Below, piece by piece: positions 27,401-40,310 of a DNA stretch of 64,000 bases. The notes beneath the pieces were generated by a model. The model did no database searches. It was not told where the DNA came from and saw only the letters and a program-made list of their open reading frames with translations. A program made the translations under genes and the position numbers. Within the stretch, counting starts at the first letter, position 1. Each line of letters opens with the position of its first letter. Source of the DNA: Promerops cafer (lineage: Eukaryota > Chordata > Aves > Passeriformes > Nectariniidae); NCBI GenBank assembly GCA_013398275.1, contig VZSE01006608.1:2106441-2170440 (forward strand), written 5' to 3'.

Positions 27401-27466
27401 ACCAAAAAAGTGTGAGCACTCTGGCCCTCTTAGCCAAGCACACTGTCCAAACAATTATTTTGGAAG
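27401..27466 (+). other. Exon-like segment in the GPR158 intron (speculative)
   Basis: A strong pyrimidine tract and ACTAG precede 27401, and GGAAG with GTAAAA follows at 27467, so a 66-bp exon could be defined. One frame is open throughout (starting PKKCEHSGPLSQ). Between the two GPR158 exons, however, the phase-0 reading would meet TGA at the fifth codon, so inclusion would cut the receptor short. I have no evidence that it is used; such pairs arise by chance in long introns. Confidence 0.15.
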
Positions 27467-27619
27467 GTAAAAATGTTCATGTGATTTAAGAACTATGTCT
27501 TCCTACTAGGAAGTAGTAGTGTTTCATTCCTATTTCCATAGTTTCTACTGTAGAGTGAATTTTGAGTTTGCAGATGTGGCTGGCTTCTTCTGGACTTCAT
27601 TAATTACCCATAATGAATT

Positions 27620-27640
27620 AATTATGTTAATAACATAATT
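27620..27640. repeat. Near-perfect AT-rich palindrome
   Basis: AATTATGTTA and TAACATAATT flank a single A. It could extrude as a cruciform or be recognised by a dimeric AT-rich-site binding protein, but at this composition it may be chance. Confidence 0.75.
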
Positions 27641-30600
27641 TGCCTGATATGATTAGTGTAGATTGAAGATTAATGTAGATCATGCAAGCAGAGTATGTCG
27701 CTCATTTTTGCAATTCATCCAATTACCAGTAGCTTCAGTTTACCTAAAGCAGATTTGTCAGACAGACATCCAGTCTTCATTAGGGAACATTAGGAGATGG
27801 AGTGTTCCCAGCACTTCTTCTGGAGGCTGGTCACGCTGCGGCCTCTGGCTTGTGCCCACTGCTGTTGTTGCTACAGGTGCATAAGCTGAAAATGAAAAGT
27901 CAATAGTTCCAGCAGAGATGTCTGCAGTGGACTAATCAGCACCGGCTGGATTGAGATGTCCAGCTGGTATTTTGTGGAGAGAGTTTTTTTTAAGTTGCTT
28001 GTTGTCAAAATAAATACCATCAAAAATTATCCTGAGGAGGACAGCAGACAGTTCTGTCCTGCTCTTTGATGTGGTTTAGCAGGGATTTCAAAGTCCTGGT
28101 CTATCCCCATTACCTTTTCTAAATAACCATCCTAATGGTTGATGCCAATAGAATTCCTGCCTTGACTCATGAACCTGCCAACGTGTAGTTCAGAGAGAGC
28201 ATGTGCAGCAAGGAAGGAGGTATTTCTGAAGAACCTAAGCCATCAGATAGCTTTTTTTTCTCACAAAGTTTGTGTTAAATACTTCTCTGGCTTTGTTAGA
28301 TTAAGACGAGGAGATAAGTATTTTTGGAACTGTAAATACTGCATGTTTTCTTTTCCCCAGGTAGGAGTCACTATTTGGAAACACTCAAATAACACCCCCA
28401 CAAACACCTTACACTGTATATTTGTAGGGATTTCAGCTATAGTGTAACAAGACAAAAAAGTCTGTGTGAGTCTCTTTTATGATCTGTGTTTTGCATTAAG
28501 TATACTTGACAAATTGCTCTGAATAATTTAATCTATTATGTCTTGATTTAGCTGCAGCTCTTGCAAGATTTATTTTAACATAGACTAATTTACCATTATG
28601 TTTTTAAAAGATTCCTTTTTCCTAAACTCACAGATGTGGTCTTAAAATTAATTGTTAGATTTTCCTTGGTTTTAATAAAATTATGAAAATACATATCCTT
28701 AAAACTATTACTGAAGTGTGTCAGTGGTTTGGCAAATGAATAGGCTTAAGAGATGTCAGGATGTTTTCATTAGATGTGGTTCAGTTGGTTAAAATGTTTC
28801 TCTTTCTGCTTCTTTGGTTACCACGTTTCTTTTAAGGAAAGACTGTAGTAATGCACCTAATAAGTAAGTTTAGGGGGTTTTCTCTCACATATGAAGTAGG
28901 CAAACTAGGACATTCAGTTGACTGTTGTGATTTACCCAAGTGGCATGTCACATGGAAGAAAATGTATCTGAACAGATGAAAGAAGCAATTGGATTATAAA
29001 AGTTAACTGGCGGAAGAAGCAAATATTTTAGAAGATATTTTGACTTTGCAGCTCCCTTTGATTTTCCACTTTTAAATTTTGCATCACCATGAACAATTTT
29101 TGGTGTGCCTATACATTGCTGAGATAAAACATCCTGATGAAATTATTTCTATTAATTTTGAATTACATTTTTTGAACGTAATGCAAACTATGAAAATAGA
29201 AGCTTTGAATGATTAAGGAGCTCAACTTCTCCTTTGTATTTCCCTTGTGCTTCTCTTCTCAGCCTCAGTATACATGAGGCTGGAGCCCTGAGTGCCCCGT
29301 CAGCTCATCTTTGCTTTTAGTGTTGTTGCTGGCAGATCTCACCTAATAATCTTTACTCAAAACCTGTCTGTTTGCTTGAGCAGGAAACCCATATTTTCAC
29401 GTATCTTTTAGGATTTAACTGGAAAGTGATTGAAAACCTTTTTGTATAAGTTTAAAAAACATCAAATGAAAGAGTGCAGAGCATCAGTGCTATATATACT
29501 GCTCTTAGCACTCTTTTTGAATAGGAAGACAGATATTTTTTAAATATTTGGGTAGTTGCCTTTCAGTGAAGTCATCAGCTCCTGACTCCCTTACTAGCCC
29601 CTAAGTATCTTTAAAACCAGATCCATTTCTATGCATTAATTTTGTGCTTTCAGTCTGTGGTTGGTGACCTACGTGGGTCAGGAAAAGCATTTTTCTCTGT
29701 ACACAGTTAGCTAGGTAGATTCTGGTAGGCTTTAAATTTTCAAACACAACAGTTACTGTTGTTTTTAAAGAATCTTGTTTAAACACGTTTTAAACTTTCT
29801 GAGGCAGTGTCTTGATGTCAGTGGAAACTTCAGACATTCAGCCAATCTGGCCAGTTCAAGTGTCTGAATTGCTGAGATGAGCCAACTCTCAAGTCCTCAG
29901 GGACTGACTTCTGAGGCTGTTCAGGCTACTTTTAGGGTAACTGTAATAAAGACTGTGAGGTTGTCAGGAGCGAGCCAACATATGTGTGAGGGATAGACAT
30001 CTACCAAGACAGAGAAATAGCTGGCACATCACAGCAGATGGGTAGCAAGGTCAGCTGGGCCAACCAAGCTCGTTACTTCTTGGGCTCCCTGAAAAGTATT
30101 TATTTGCTTCTTTTGCTTCTTTTTGAGTTAGAAGTACACTTGAGTGAGAACAAGGAAAGCATAGAGTGCAATTCAGACTTTATTTTCTCTTCTGCCTTGC
30201 ATGAGGCATGACTAAAACAAATAGATTTTTTTTTCAGCCTGGATTCTTCAGTGTTAGGTAATTTGTTCATTGTGCTACACTTAGGCATGGTCTCAATGAA
30301 CTTCTGAGCCTCAGACCTTACCCCTGTCTTGTACTGCTTCTACAGAAGCATCCAATAACCAGCAGTGGTCAAGAAGACACCTTTCTTGGACAAACATTTG
30401 CCCCTAAGGAACTGGACTTTCCACCTCCAGCACCTCAGTGCCTGTAGCCCCTTAGACTGTGAGATCTCATACTTCCTGAATGATCATGCTTTACCTGTTT
30501 AGTATCATCACTCCCTGAGCCAGGACCATTGAAGTCTCTCCTTGTATTAGAGAAGTTTGCAGCTGAAGTTAAATAGTTTATTCTATTACACTGAAAAGCT

Positions 30601-33239
30601 GAGCATGATCTCTGTGTTTGGAAATGGATGCAGAGAACATAGGTGATAATCCAGTGTTTCAAGGAGATTTCTGTTTCTCCTCAGCTCCTCAGAGGGTTCC
30701 CGCAGCAGCCTGGGGTAGAGGTCTAGTCCTTTTGGTAATACTTGTTTTTATGCTTTGTTTTTCTCCAAAGAGGGTGTAGACTTGGTGTGCTGTCTTTCTT
30801 TGTATCTCTTTTCTCTTGTTGGTTGTGAATTGACACTTGAAGTACCCTTCAACCCATAGCATTTATAACCAGTTCAGCTGGGGCATCAGTTGAAGTCTCT
30901 CATAAGCTAATAATCTGGTTTTTGTTTTAAAGTTTTATCCTTTATTAGGAAAAAGTCCTGGATTGCTCTTCTTTACTTTGTGGGCCTTGTTGGGCATAAA
31001 AATACATTTGTTGCGATCCAATCTGTCTACAGAGTGCAAGCATGTCTCTTTTTAAAGCCATTGTGGATTACATGCTAATTTTTTATTACTTGATTTTAGA
31101 ATACTATTCGTTAGGCCAAAGGAAATAGGAATAGTAAAGCTGGATCATTAGTAAGGCTTAAGCAAAGGCTAGAATTTATGGTGAATAAATGCATTTTCAG
31201 GCCATGTGTTCAAATCATTTTAAAATAAATATTTCCAGAGCTGGTAGGATCTGTGGCATATCACTTTTTGTCTTTAAATTGGAGGAAATACATGACAGCA
31301 TCTTGGAAATCACATGGATGTTTATATTTCTCAAAATAACCTATTCAGGGTGTCTTGTCAATAATTAGTTGAGGTCTCCCTTATAAACAGAGGAAGGAAA
31401 AAAAAAAAAAGACGGAAAATAATTGAAGGTATATCCGTAAAAAGACATTCTAAGTGTGCAGTCTTTTGTCAAACCAGAATGATCTTGAAGGTTCTGTTTG
31501 CTTAATCTCCAGTTAAATCTCTCAGGAGGCTAAATAAGCTCCACAGTAAAATATGGATTCAGTGAAGAACTTTAGAGATCTGTTGTTACTGCCTGATGAG
31601 AATGAATCCATAGTGTAATAAAACCTGGTGATAGCAAAGCATTCTGATGAGTGAAGTTCTAGAAGTCTACCCTTTTATTTTACACTGGTGCTGGTGGTTA
31701 TGTGCTTATACTGGGTCATGGTCTTCCAAAAGTCTTTACAGGCAAGACATATCTTTGCTGAAACACAGACAGAGGTTTAATATATATTAATAGATACTGT
31801 AGGATAGGCAATGAAAGAAACACCAATATCTACAGTTGAAAATACAGTGGGAGGAAAAAGAGGATTTAAGTAGGCAGAATTTCAAACTGGAACTTGTGTG
31901 GGTGATGAGGAAAAATTTGTCTTCTTTTATGAAGAAATCCAGAAGATCTTACTTAAATGGCTTCAAGGATTTTGCTTGTGACATAGATCTTATCTGAAAT
32001 GCATTGCCCCCAGCAGCATAGTACTTCCAATGCTGTGTTCTGGGAGGTTGATCCAGTTCCAATTCAGAGGCAAGAATAAAACCTACAGAGTAGCTACTGT
32101 GGTTTTGTGCAGCAAATGTGTGCTTTGCAGAGGCATTTGAGCTAATGATCCGGTGCAGCTCTGCTTTAAAATTGTGAGATTTGCAAGGATAGCAGGGTTT
32201 GATGGTACTGTGTGCTCACAGGCCTATTATAGTAAGATGTAATGTCTTAAAAAGCACATGTGGTTTAAAAAAATGGGATGGAAATGGAAGGAAGTGTTCT
32301 TACGTAATTAGCCTAAGTAGATACTCAGCTGTTATCATACCTCTAAAATGTTGTGTGTAGCTGCACCGGAAGTATTTGTGGGTAGTACAGGGCTGGCTAA
32401 GGAGCTGTGCCTTCCCTAATATTTAAGCAGATGATCTGAGCTGTGACTCATGTTTCGAGCAGCGGTGTGTGGTGCCCGTAGTGTGCTCAGGCTCATGAAT
32501 GCCTTCATTCATCCCATCTGCTAAGATGGCACTGTGCCCACACAGAAGTGGATTGGTCCCTTCCTCGGAAGCGTAGTGCCAGACTGTTATGAGTTTGGGT
32601 GGCAAGCTTATCTAACATTGCAAACAGCATCTCTGCTGCAGGAAGTCACTTCTCAGTGTTAGGACTGAGGCATTAATAGGTGATTTGATCTGCCCTGGAG
32701 GATATTTGACATGTTGAAAGAAACTACTGAAACATGGCAGAAGGAGGAAGGCTGCCCATCCCTCAGCACGGCAGGATACTGAGAGGAGGTGTCTGATGGC
32801 TTGTTGCATAGCAGAATTGCCTAGAGACAGCCCTAGACAGCTGCTGCAGTCAGGCAAGGGCAGATGGTGTTGGGCAGTGGAACAGATCAGATGGATCTCT
32901 TCACAGTATCTCCTAGATGCTTGTTAATGGAATTAGCCCAAAAGGCATTATCTTGAATGGCTGTGTCATGTCCTGCATTGAACTGTGCAGAGTAATTGCA
33001 GAAAATTCTGAAGTTCAATTTTAAAAGTAGATAGTTTTCCTGTAAAGTTCTTTGGGTTAAGTGAGCACAATTTTAAGATGGATTTGGTTATTTGCAAATG
33101 AGAAAAAAAATACTACTTTTGCATCACTTTTTTTCTAAAGTGAGTGACTTGCACCTCAGATCCATCAGCAGATGATGCTGATGCTCAGATTCTAAGCTCT
33201 GAATTTCATTTCCATCTGTATAACATGGATAACGTCCGT

Positions 33240-33306
33240 GTCCACAGCACTAGGAACTAAATGATCTTTAAAGGTCCATTCCAACCTAAACCTTAGTATG
33301 ATTCTA
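33240..33306 (+). mobile_element. CR1 LINE 3' tail fragment
   Basis: Contains AACTAAATGATCTTTAAAGG, GTCCATTCCAACCTAAACC and then TATGATTCTA, the usual order at the avian CR1 3' end (GATGATCTTTAAGGTCC, CCAACCTAAACC, ATTCTATG). Only about 65 bp are recognisable, so it is either strongly 5' truncated or old. Confidence 0.8.
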
Positions 33307-35139
33307 CAACCAAGGGCAAAAATATGAAGAGTTCAAAAATTTTGAACACTTTGGGGCTTTTGGACTTAAGGTCCTGCTCAAACATTTTTGTGTTTAGTTT
33401 TAGGATTTTTAGCACTGGCAATACATGTATTTTTTTAAGCTCTTTGGCTTCTGATCCTTTGAGACACCATAGTGTTGCCAATTTCCTCTTAACATGAAGT
33501 ATAGCAATTTGATGATTATAGAGGAAAATGAGTTTTTGATCTATTCATGTGACTTCTATGGCTTAAGAATTGAACTAAAAAGTACTTGTCTTAAATATAT
33601 TACAAAATTGTTGCAGCTGGCTATAAGGTGCTTGGCTTAGTCCTCCTAATACAGATTATTAATTGACATACATTAATTGACATGAAGCAAATTCCCTAAA
33701 ATAATGCTGTAGTGCCTTTCTAGTCAATGGAGATGTGTACTTGAAGCCTTTAGGCCAAGCTCCTGTCCAAGTAGCTGAAGCTGAACTTTTTCAAGGTACT
33801 TGTTTTTATCCCTGGGTTATCTGTGGAACTTGCATTAGCAGGCCTGATTTACCAGACCCCCAAAACAGTGTAGGAAGAAATTACATTTGATTTAGGCAGA
33901 CTGAATCCCAGTCAGTGCACCTTGGGGAAGTGCACAGTATTAAAGTATTTTTGCTTGGATCTGGTGCCAAGGTAAAGGGCAGAATTAACCATCTTTTAAT
34001 GTGCACAGTAAAGTTAATCTGAAAGACAAAAGAGCATTTTGCAATGCACAGTTTTGCTCACTATTAATATTATAGGGCTGTAATAAGGTGGATTTTTTTT
34101 TCAAAGAATCTTTCTAAATGCTGTTTATCTTTTAAGAAGCAATGGCACTGAGCCTATAAAACTCATTAATTCCCAGTTTTTTTGTGTGGACTGTTATGTT
34201 TTTGAATGTTCAATTGTTCAGTGTTAGTTCTCTTTGCACTTTTACTTTCCTACCTGTCCTGATAAGGAAAATTTCCTGTAATGTGTGAGGTGCTTTTATT
34301 GACTTCAGCAGTTGCCTTTAGAATGTGTGTCTGTTCATCATGTCAGATGAATAACTGAGCTGGCTGATCGCTGTGTCAGCGAGCTAAGTCCCTCTTCCGT
34401 GTCCGTAATTCTCCAGCTCTAAACACAATTGACAGTTAGCTGGTGACCTTAGGAAGTCTTTTCATCTCTGACTCCACAAGTGGTAGCGTGACTCCTCGAA
34501 CAATGTTTTGGCAAGGATAGTAATAGCTTAAACCACACTGAGTTTAAGAGCAAACATCTAAACGCATTTGTCCAAATGACAAAGACGAGCCACAGTTCAT
34601 GAAGTCTCACGCACAGCTGCAGTAACTGGGACATGAACAGCCACTGTTTGGCTTATCTTCTTCTGATTTCCAAATCATTTTCCCCAGATCTTTTTGTTTA
34701 AGTAGCAGAAACTGATGTCTAGTATTTAAGTGGATGCCAGGAGCTGGCAAAACTGATGATAAAACGTCTTTATGTGCAGTAGAGGTATTTTGTTCCATCC
34801 ATCAGCAAAACCTCCCAGCATTTTAAAGAAGATCATGGTCTAATGCATCATAAATGCAAAAAGAGAAAATGAAATATTGTCAGATTTTTGGTGGGCAGGG
34901 TAATCTTTTAGAACTGAGGGATTCCCTTGTTCTGCTGAGTGCAGCCTGGATATGTGGGTGAATCTGGTGCTCATCCTACGCTCCTCACTTGGAGCTCAGC
35001 AACCTTTTGCTGCACATTTGGTGTCACTTGAAGAAGACTTAGCTCTGGGGATAACAGTAGGGAATTGGGGTTTTGATAAGGTAGAAGAGGCTGATACGAA
35101 ATAAACCCAAGACTACTCTGTGTTATGTTCCTCTTCTTT

Positions 35140-35282
35140 TGGTTTGGAGGTTTTGTGGGGTTTTTGTTTTGTTTTGATTTTTTGTTTGCTTGGATTTTTT
35201 TGTTTATTTGTTTCTGCTTTGTTTTTTTGTTTTGGGTTTTGGGGGGGTTGGTTGGTTGGTTGGTTGGGGTTTTTTTTTTTTG
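35140..35282. repeat. GT-rich low-complexity tract with (GGTT)n
   Basis: The + strand is almost purely G and T for about 140 bp, including G7 at 35241-35247, five GGTT units and a T12 run. The two-base G tracts could support weak quadruplex structures. Open frames on either strand here are artefacts of the composition. Confidence 0.85.
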
Positions 35283-36517
35283 CTAGGGAGAGGGAGGGAT
35301 GGAGTGCAGCAGTCATAATTTGGACGAGATTCTTTGCAATAATTGTATTCCACTTGGATTAAAAAATTGAGCAAGGCTTCCAGGGCAGTGTTTCTATATC
35401 CCCTTGGCTCCAATCTATTAAAGATTGTTCCATTTAAAAACTGTGCCTCTAAAATTCATGGTTCTTATAAGAGATGTAATTCTGACAAGAGCTTAGAGAG
35501 GGCAGTCACCTGAACATCCTGGTGAGCCCAGATGGGAATTGGAATGACATATTCTTAGAATAGCCTTCTGTAATGCCTAAGAAGAAAGCAAAATCTACAT
35601 ATAGCAATTCTGGCTCTTCAAAGCCTGGGTCCATCACAGGCCACATGCAAGAATAGGTAGAAATGGACGTGGGCCCTTGTGAAAGCACTGTTATGATTCT
35701 CCATCATATAAACACAGGAAGATCCAAAAGAGACTCAAGCTTGGATGAAGTCATACTTCTGCCATATCCTTCACCGCTGGGTGAAGGAGCAGTTAAAATG
35801 TGTCTATTTCAAACGGGAAAATGAGAACAGTTTTCTCCAGCAGAGCCTTGCCCCTGCAGCCTTCACGGTGAGCTGTCACGCCAGCTCACACCAGGCTGCA
35901 TTTGAAGTGGTGGTTTCTTGGCTGATATCTAGCTAAGTGCCTCAGCTGCTCATACAAATGATTCGATGCAAATCAATGAGATTTTTAGACACATACTGAA
36001 ATGTTTCAACAAGCAGTGGCAGATGAAATTGCTGTGTCAGATTGCATGGCAAAGAGAGCTGTTGCCCTTGTTCAGAAAATTCTATGCCTGGAGAGTTTTC
36101 AGACCTTCCCATTTCAATTATCTGAAAAATTCTGCTTTCAAATCAACTTTGAAATGTTCAGAGTCCCTGTATGCCAGTCTTTTTTTGACATTGTTTTTCT
36201 TGTTTGGAAGAATCAAAAATGAAACATGGTGTTTTCTACCCTCTGGCAAACCTCAGGAGACAAGTTACTGTTACAGATTTTGCTCAGGTTCTGCAACTGT
36301 CCTAATGTATATAACTGTGTATTAGGATAAGAGGTCATTGCTGCCATTCAAGTCTTTCTGAGCAACTTTTTGCTGGATGCTCTGATTGCCCAAGCATGCT
36401 CATGCATATGTGGATGCATTTTGGTTTTTCAGCTGTTTTTCCAAGGAGAAAAGCTGCTGCCTTTCCTACATGCACAATTTTTCAGAATCCCGGAAAATGT
36501 CTACATTGAAGCATGTC

Positions 36518-36727
36518 AAATCAAGAAAAAGTTTTTTCACCCAAAGGATGGTTGGGCAGTGGAACAGGCTCCCCAGGGCAGTGGTCACAGCACCAGCCTG
36601 ACTGAGTTCAAGAAGCATTTGGACAATACTCTCAGGTGTGACCCTTGGGGACCCTATGCAGTGCCAGTAGTTGGACTTGATGATCTGTGTGGGTCCCTTA
36701 TAACTCAGTACATTCTGTGATTCTATG
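36518..36727 (+). mobile_element. CR1 LINE fragment (3' UTR with terminal repeat)
   Basis: Contains TTTTTTCACCCAAAGGATGG, TGGGCAGTGGAACAGGCTCC, CCCAGGGCAGTGGTCACAGC, TTGGACTTGATGATCTGTGT and the tail ATTCTGTGATTCTATG. It is the same subfamily type as the 20.93-21.39 kb copy, shorter and with a 13-bp or so deletion in the middle region. Same orientation as GPR158. Confidence 0.92.
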
Positions 36728-38168
36728 TCAGTCCAATAACAGTGAAAAAAAAGCAGATTAAATTTTGCAGCACAGTTTGATTCAGCAATTCATATTTTTA
36801 AAAGGAATAGTTTGATTCTGCTGTATAAAAAAGCATTCCAGTGAAGCACAGCAGCTTCCATCTCTCTCAGCCCACATCTGCCATTTTTGCCCCCACTCTT
36901 CTAAAGAAGTCTATGTCACCCAAAGGATGTAGTCCTGGGCTTTTGGCCAATATCCTGAACTTGAATTCCCACACAGAAGAGCATTTACTTAGGAAAATAA
37001 TATGTGGCAGCCAGTAGGCACAATACTACCTCTGCTGCCAGAATGTACTGACTGTAAATGAAGCTGTGACAGATGGCCTGAAATGTTTCAGTTCTTGCTT
37101 TCTCTAGATCAGGATTACCTAATTAACTTGAACTATGGTGCATTGGGTTGCTTTACCAGGTCCTGGGCAGACATGTTGAACGCGTGGGATCTAGGTTTGC
37201 TGGACCAAGCAGGGTCTGCAGGTGGGGTAGGAGCAGTTTTCTAACAAATCCCTGGGACAGCAGGCTCCTGGTGGGACCAGATGAGTGGGAAGGAATATGG
37301 GATCAAGCCTTAGGACACCAGGGACGATGTCTACTGGAATGGGAAGAAATGGACTCCTGATTCAAATTGTGGCTTAGTTCACTGAGCAACCCTGTTTTAG
37401 AGAAGAGTAGTATTTTACTCGATAGTGAAGCTTCTATATGCACTATACCTACAGAAGTAGCTTTCTTTTACTGCTTATGGAATGTTGTCCTTGTGCATGG
37501 TAGACAGGGCAAAAGGCTGGTAGGGCATTTTTTAAATTGTGATTAGAGAACAAAATTGTGATAGGTGAACAAAAAGGTTATTTTCCTTAAGAAAGTGGTG
37601 ATGCCTAGGGAGATTTTATATAGCTTAGGTGAAATATATGGGGAAGAAAGAGTTAAATGTGTCATAAATATTTCATATTTTGGATAGAAAGAGGCTAGTG
37701 CAATCATTTTTAGTTTGGCAGAGAAAAATGAGCAGCTATCATTTTGCTAGGTTTATTAGGAGTGACTTTGAAGTGTAACCTAGTAAATACAGCCTATGAA
37801 ACCAGAATTAAACCAGCTGCATATTACTTGAATAGCTCAAGGAAAAAGTGCTTGTCTGTTCTATCCTCCTCTCTGGGTACATGTTTTCACTCAGTTAAGA
37901 AAAGTCAGTGGAATTGCATTTAAAAGTGTTGTCACTTCACAGTCTGTCACACAGCTTTTGCCAGCTCCCTTCAAAAAGGAGTTGGTGCCTAGAACTGTGC
38001 CAGCTGGTTGATCTGATCATCCCGCCGCTTTACTAGAAAATCTAAATATACAGCAGTACGAGCTGAAATGTGTCTGCTGTCCTGTTTTGCAACTATTCTG
38101 CATTTGAATGAAGAACTACTTTCTTATGAAAGCAGTACTGAAGCTCTCTCTATCTTTCTGTTCTATAG

Positions 38169-38278
38169 GTTGTCATTTTGTATTTTGAGCCAAGTATATT
38201 TCGCTGTGTTCTCCTAAGATGGGTTCGTCTTCTGGGCTTTGCTACTGTTTATGGAACTGTGACACTCAAGCTGCACAG
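38169..38278 (+). CDS. GPR158: GPR158 internal coding exon (extracellular loop 1 and TM3)
   Basis: This 110-bp exon follows a pyrimidine-rich tract (CTCTCTCTATCTTTCTG) and an AG at 38167-38168, and ends at a GT donor at 38279 (GTATTT, a weaker donor). It continues the frame of the 7804-7872 exon: VVILYFEPS completes TM2, then FRC..LLRWVR forms the first extracellular loop, and LLGFATVYGTVTLKLHR is most of TM3. It ends with two bases of the Arg codon, so the next intron is phase 2. The Cys just before TM3 is the one that class C receptors normally pair with extracellular loop 2. Family members continue with VLKVFLSRTAQR in the next exon, which I did not find in the remaining 25.7 kb. The Ser-Ile-Phe and Cys-Val-Leu positions vary slightly from the mammalian protein as I remember it, as expected for a bird orthologue. 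Confidence 0.92.
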
Positions 38279-39739
38279 GTATTTCACATATTAATTTCCA
38301 TCTCTATGGGAGTATGTGCAATCTGTGTGGGTACTTAGATGGAAGCGCTGCAAATATTATCATAAACAAGTGCCATTTCTGATTTTAAACCCACTGTGTA
38401 TTCTCAAATTTCCTGCTCATATTATGTGCTACTAATCTGAGTTGAAAGCTATGAATGCTGACAGGATTTGATGAAAAATATGTATACATTAACTGTTAAA
38501 TTGTGCAAGAATCCCTTTTCAAAGGAGGTGAGTGTGTTTTCCTTGAATATAAAAAATACGGAAGTATTCCTAGAGTGTTCAAAAGTTTTCCTGTGAAGTG
38601 TTCATGGAGAGATGCTTTTGAAGAGTTTAGACACAGCAATGGTGGGTAAAGCAATAGACTGTGGTGTGTGTACTTATGGTGTTTTCTTATGGCTCTTCAG
38701 GCAGTCATAGCAGACAAGCTACACACTCACGAGCATCAGTACCTGCCAGCAAAAATATGAGGCAAATTCTGGGTTCCATGGGGTTGGCAGTGCATTCACA
38801 TGTGACTCAGAGATTTAAGATTTAGAGGCCCAACTTAAATTCCCACTTCTACAGTCCCCTTAAAAATTGAAGCCTTTTCTGTGTATGCTGGATAAAATCC
38901 TAATACTTTTCCCTCTTTAAACTCTAATGAAAAAAATTACTGATACATTCTGTAAGTATTTTTATTCAAGCAAAGAGAGAAGCTGTACATTGATACTTCA
39001 ACATATTGGATGAATTACAGTCACTCATCTTTTTATCTTAGTTTCATTACTGTGTTGGCATGTTAGAAGAGGTTTTATATTATGCTCATAAACTGAATGA
39101 GAACTAAAAATATCTTGTGTTTCATGATGCATTATTGACTTGTCACATTTTAGGTGGAAACTCCTGTTCTCCCGTTAAAACAGAGCTCCTTCTTGCATCT
39201 CCCTTTAGTTTGTGCCCCTAGTTACAAGTGTACACTTAGGCTAGTAAACTGTAATTGTAAAATGCTGTGTCTGGCCACATCTTTGCATTGAAAATGACAA
39301 AGAAAATCCCACACCCCCATAGCATTTTCTGGCATGAACAATTTTTGATGCAAAAAATAAAACAAGTAGAGCAGTAGAGAAGAGAGGGAGCTGGTGACTT
39401 TGCTTGGATGCTTTGTTATCTATAGCTCAGATGGATGAAAAGCCTAAGACTGTGGGTGGCTCATGTTGTCACTGCAGTTCTGCTATCCTAACAAGTTCTT
39501 TATATGATTGTACATGATGTGAGGAAGTAGCTATCCTGACAGGACAGTTGGTCTTCCATTCATATTAAGTGAGGATAGGCTGCAAAATTGGGCAGGAAGT
39601 CTCCTGCTTTGCTCATTCAGCTGTTTGGTGTTACTTGGCACCTATGCTGACAGGGTCAGCAAACAAGACAAAATTGAATAAGAAGCCAAGAATGCCCTAC
39701 ATCCTCATCCTTGATCATCACAAAGCAATGAAGGATAGC

Positions 39740-40310
39740 AGCAGATGGGACTGTATCAACAGGACAGTATCCTGAAGGCTGAGGGAAGTGATTATTCTCC
39801 TTGACTCAGACCATATCTGCAATGATGTGTCCAGATGTCAGTGAACTTAGATGATTTCAGTGAAAGGCCATCAAAATGGTCGGGGCTTGGGGCACTGGTC
39901 CTGCAAAGAGAGGTTGAGCTAGCAGGGCTTTTTCAGCATGAAGAAAATATAGCATTAGAGGGACCTGACACGAGCTGTCCAACACCTACAGGGAGGTGAA
40001 GCCGTGTTCTTTACAGCAGTGTATAGTGGGGGAACAAAAGACAAATTGAAATACAAATTGAAATAGGAGATTTCAGCTTTATACAATATGAATGAATATC
40101 GGGCTCAGTGTTATACAAGGAAAGCATTTTCAGTGTCAGGGTGATTAAGCAGTGGAGCTGATTGCTCATGAGGTTACGAATTTTCATTCTTGGAGGTTTT
40201 CAAGACCCAACTGGATAAAGCCCTGAGCAACCTGGTCTGGATTCACTGTTAACCCTGCTGTGAGCATTGGCTGGCCTTCTGAATAATTCTGTATTTCTTT
40301 GTATAACACA
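39740..40310 (+). mobile_element. Old CR1 LINE fragment
   Basis: The order of landmarks fits a diverged CR1 on the + strand: GGACTGTATCAACAGGACAG, GAGGGAAGTGATTATTCTCC, GACTCAGACCATATCTGCAA, GGCCATCAAAATGGTC, then GGTTTTCAAGACCCAACTGG, ATAAAGCCCTGAGCAACCTG and a decayed TAATTCTGTATTTC end. Divergence is much higher than in the 20.9-kb copy, so it belongs to an older family or insertion. Upstream to about 39.57 kb may also be CR1 but is not convincing. Confidence 0.8.

Larger units (their letters stand above)
7873..38168 (+). other. GPR158: GPR158 intron between the TM2 and TM3 exons (complete, 30,296 bp)
   Basis: This complete phase-0 intron runs from the GTAAGT donor to an AG acceptor. Recognised contents are a possible CR1 tail at 12.1 kb, a minus-strand LTR-like block at 12.9-13.3 kb, CR1 pieces at 14.7, 20.9, 33.2 and 36.5 kb, a 55-bp sequence present twice (12.8 and 14.9 kb), a T/GT/G tract at 26.5 kb and a GT-rich tract at 35.15-35.28 kb. 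The stretches 7.9-12.0, 15.0-20.9, 21.4-26.4, 27.5-33.2 and 33.3-35.1 kb hold nothing I recognise beyond short direct repeats. The segment at 27401-27466 has exon-like borders. Confidence 0.85.

Noticed and set aside
35966..36325. 119-codon open frame on the + strand
   Set aside because: The peptide is not recognisable and another frame is open over the same bases, as is usual for non-coding sequence of this composition.
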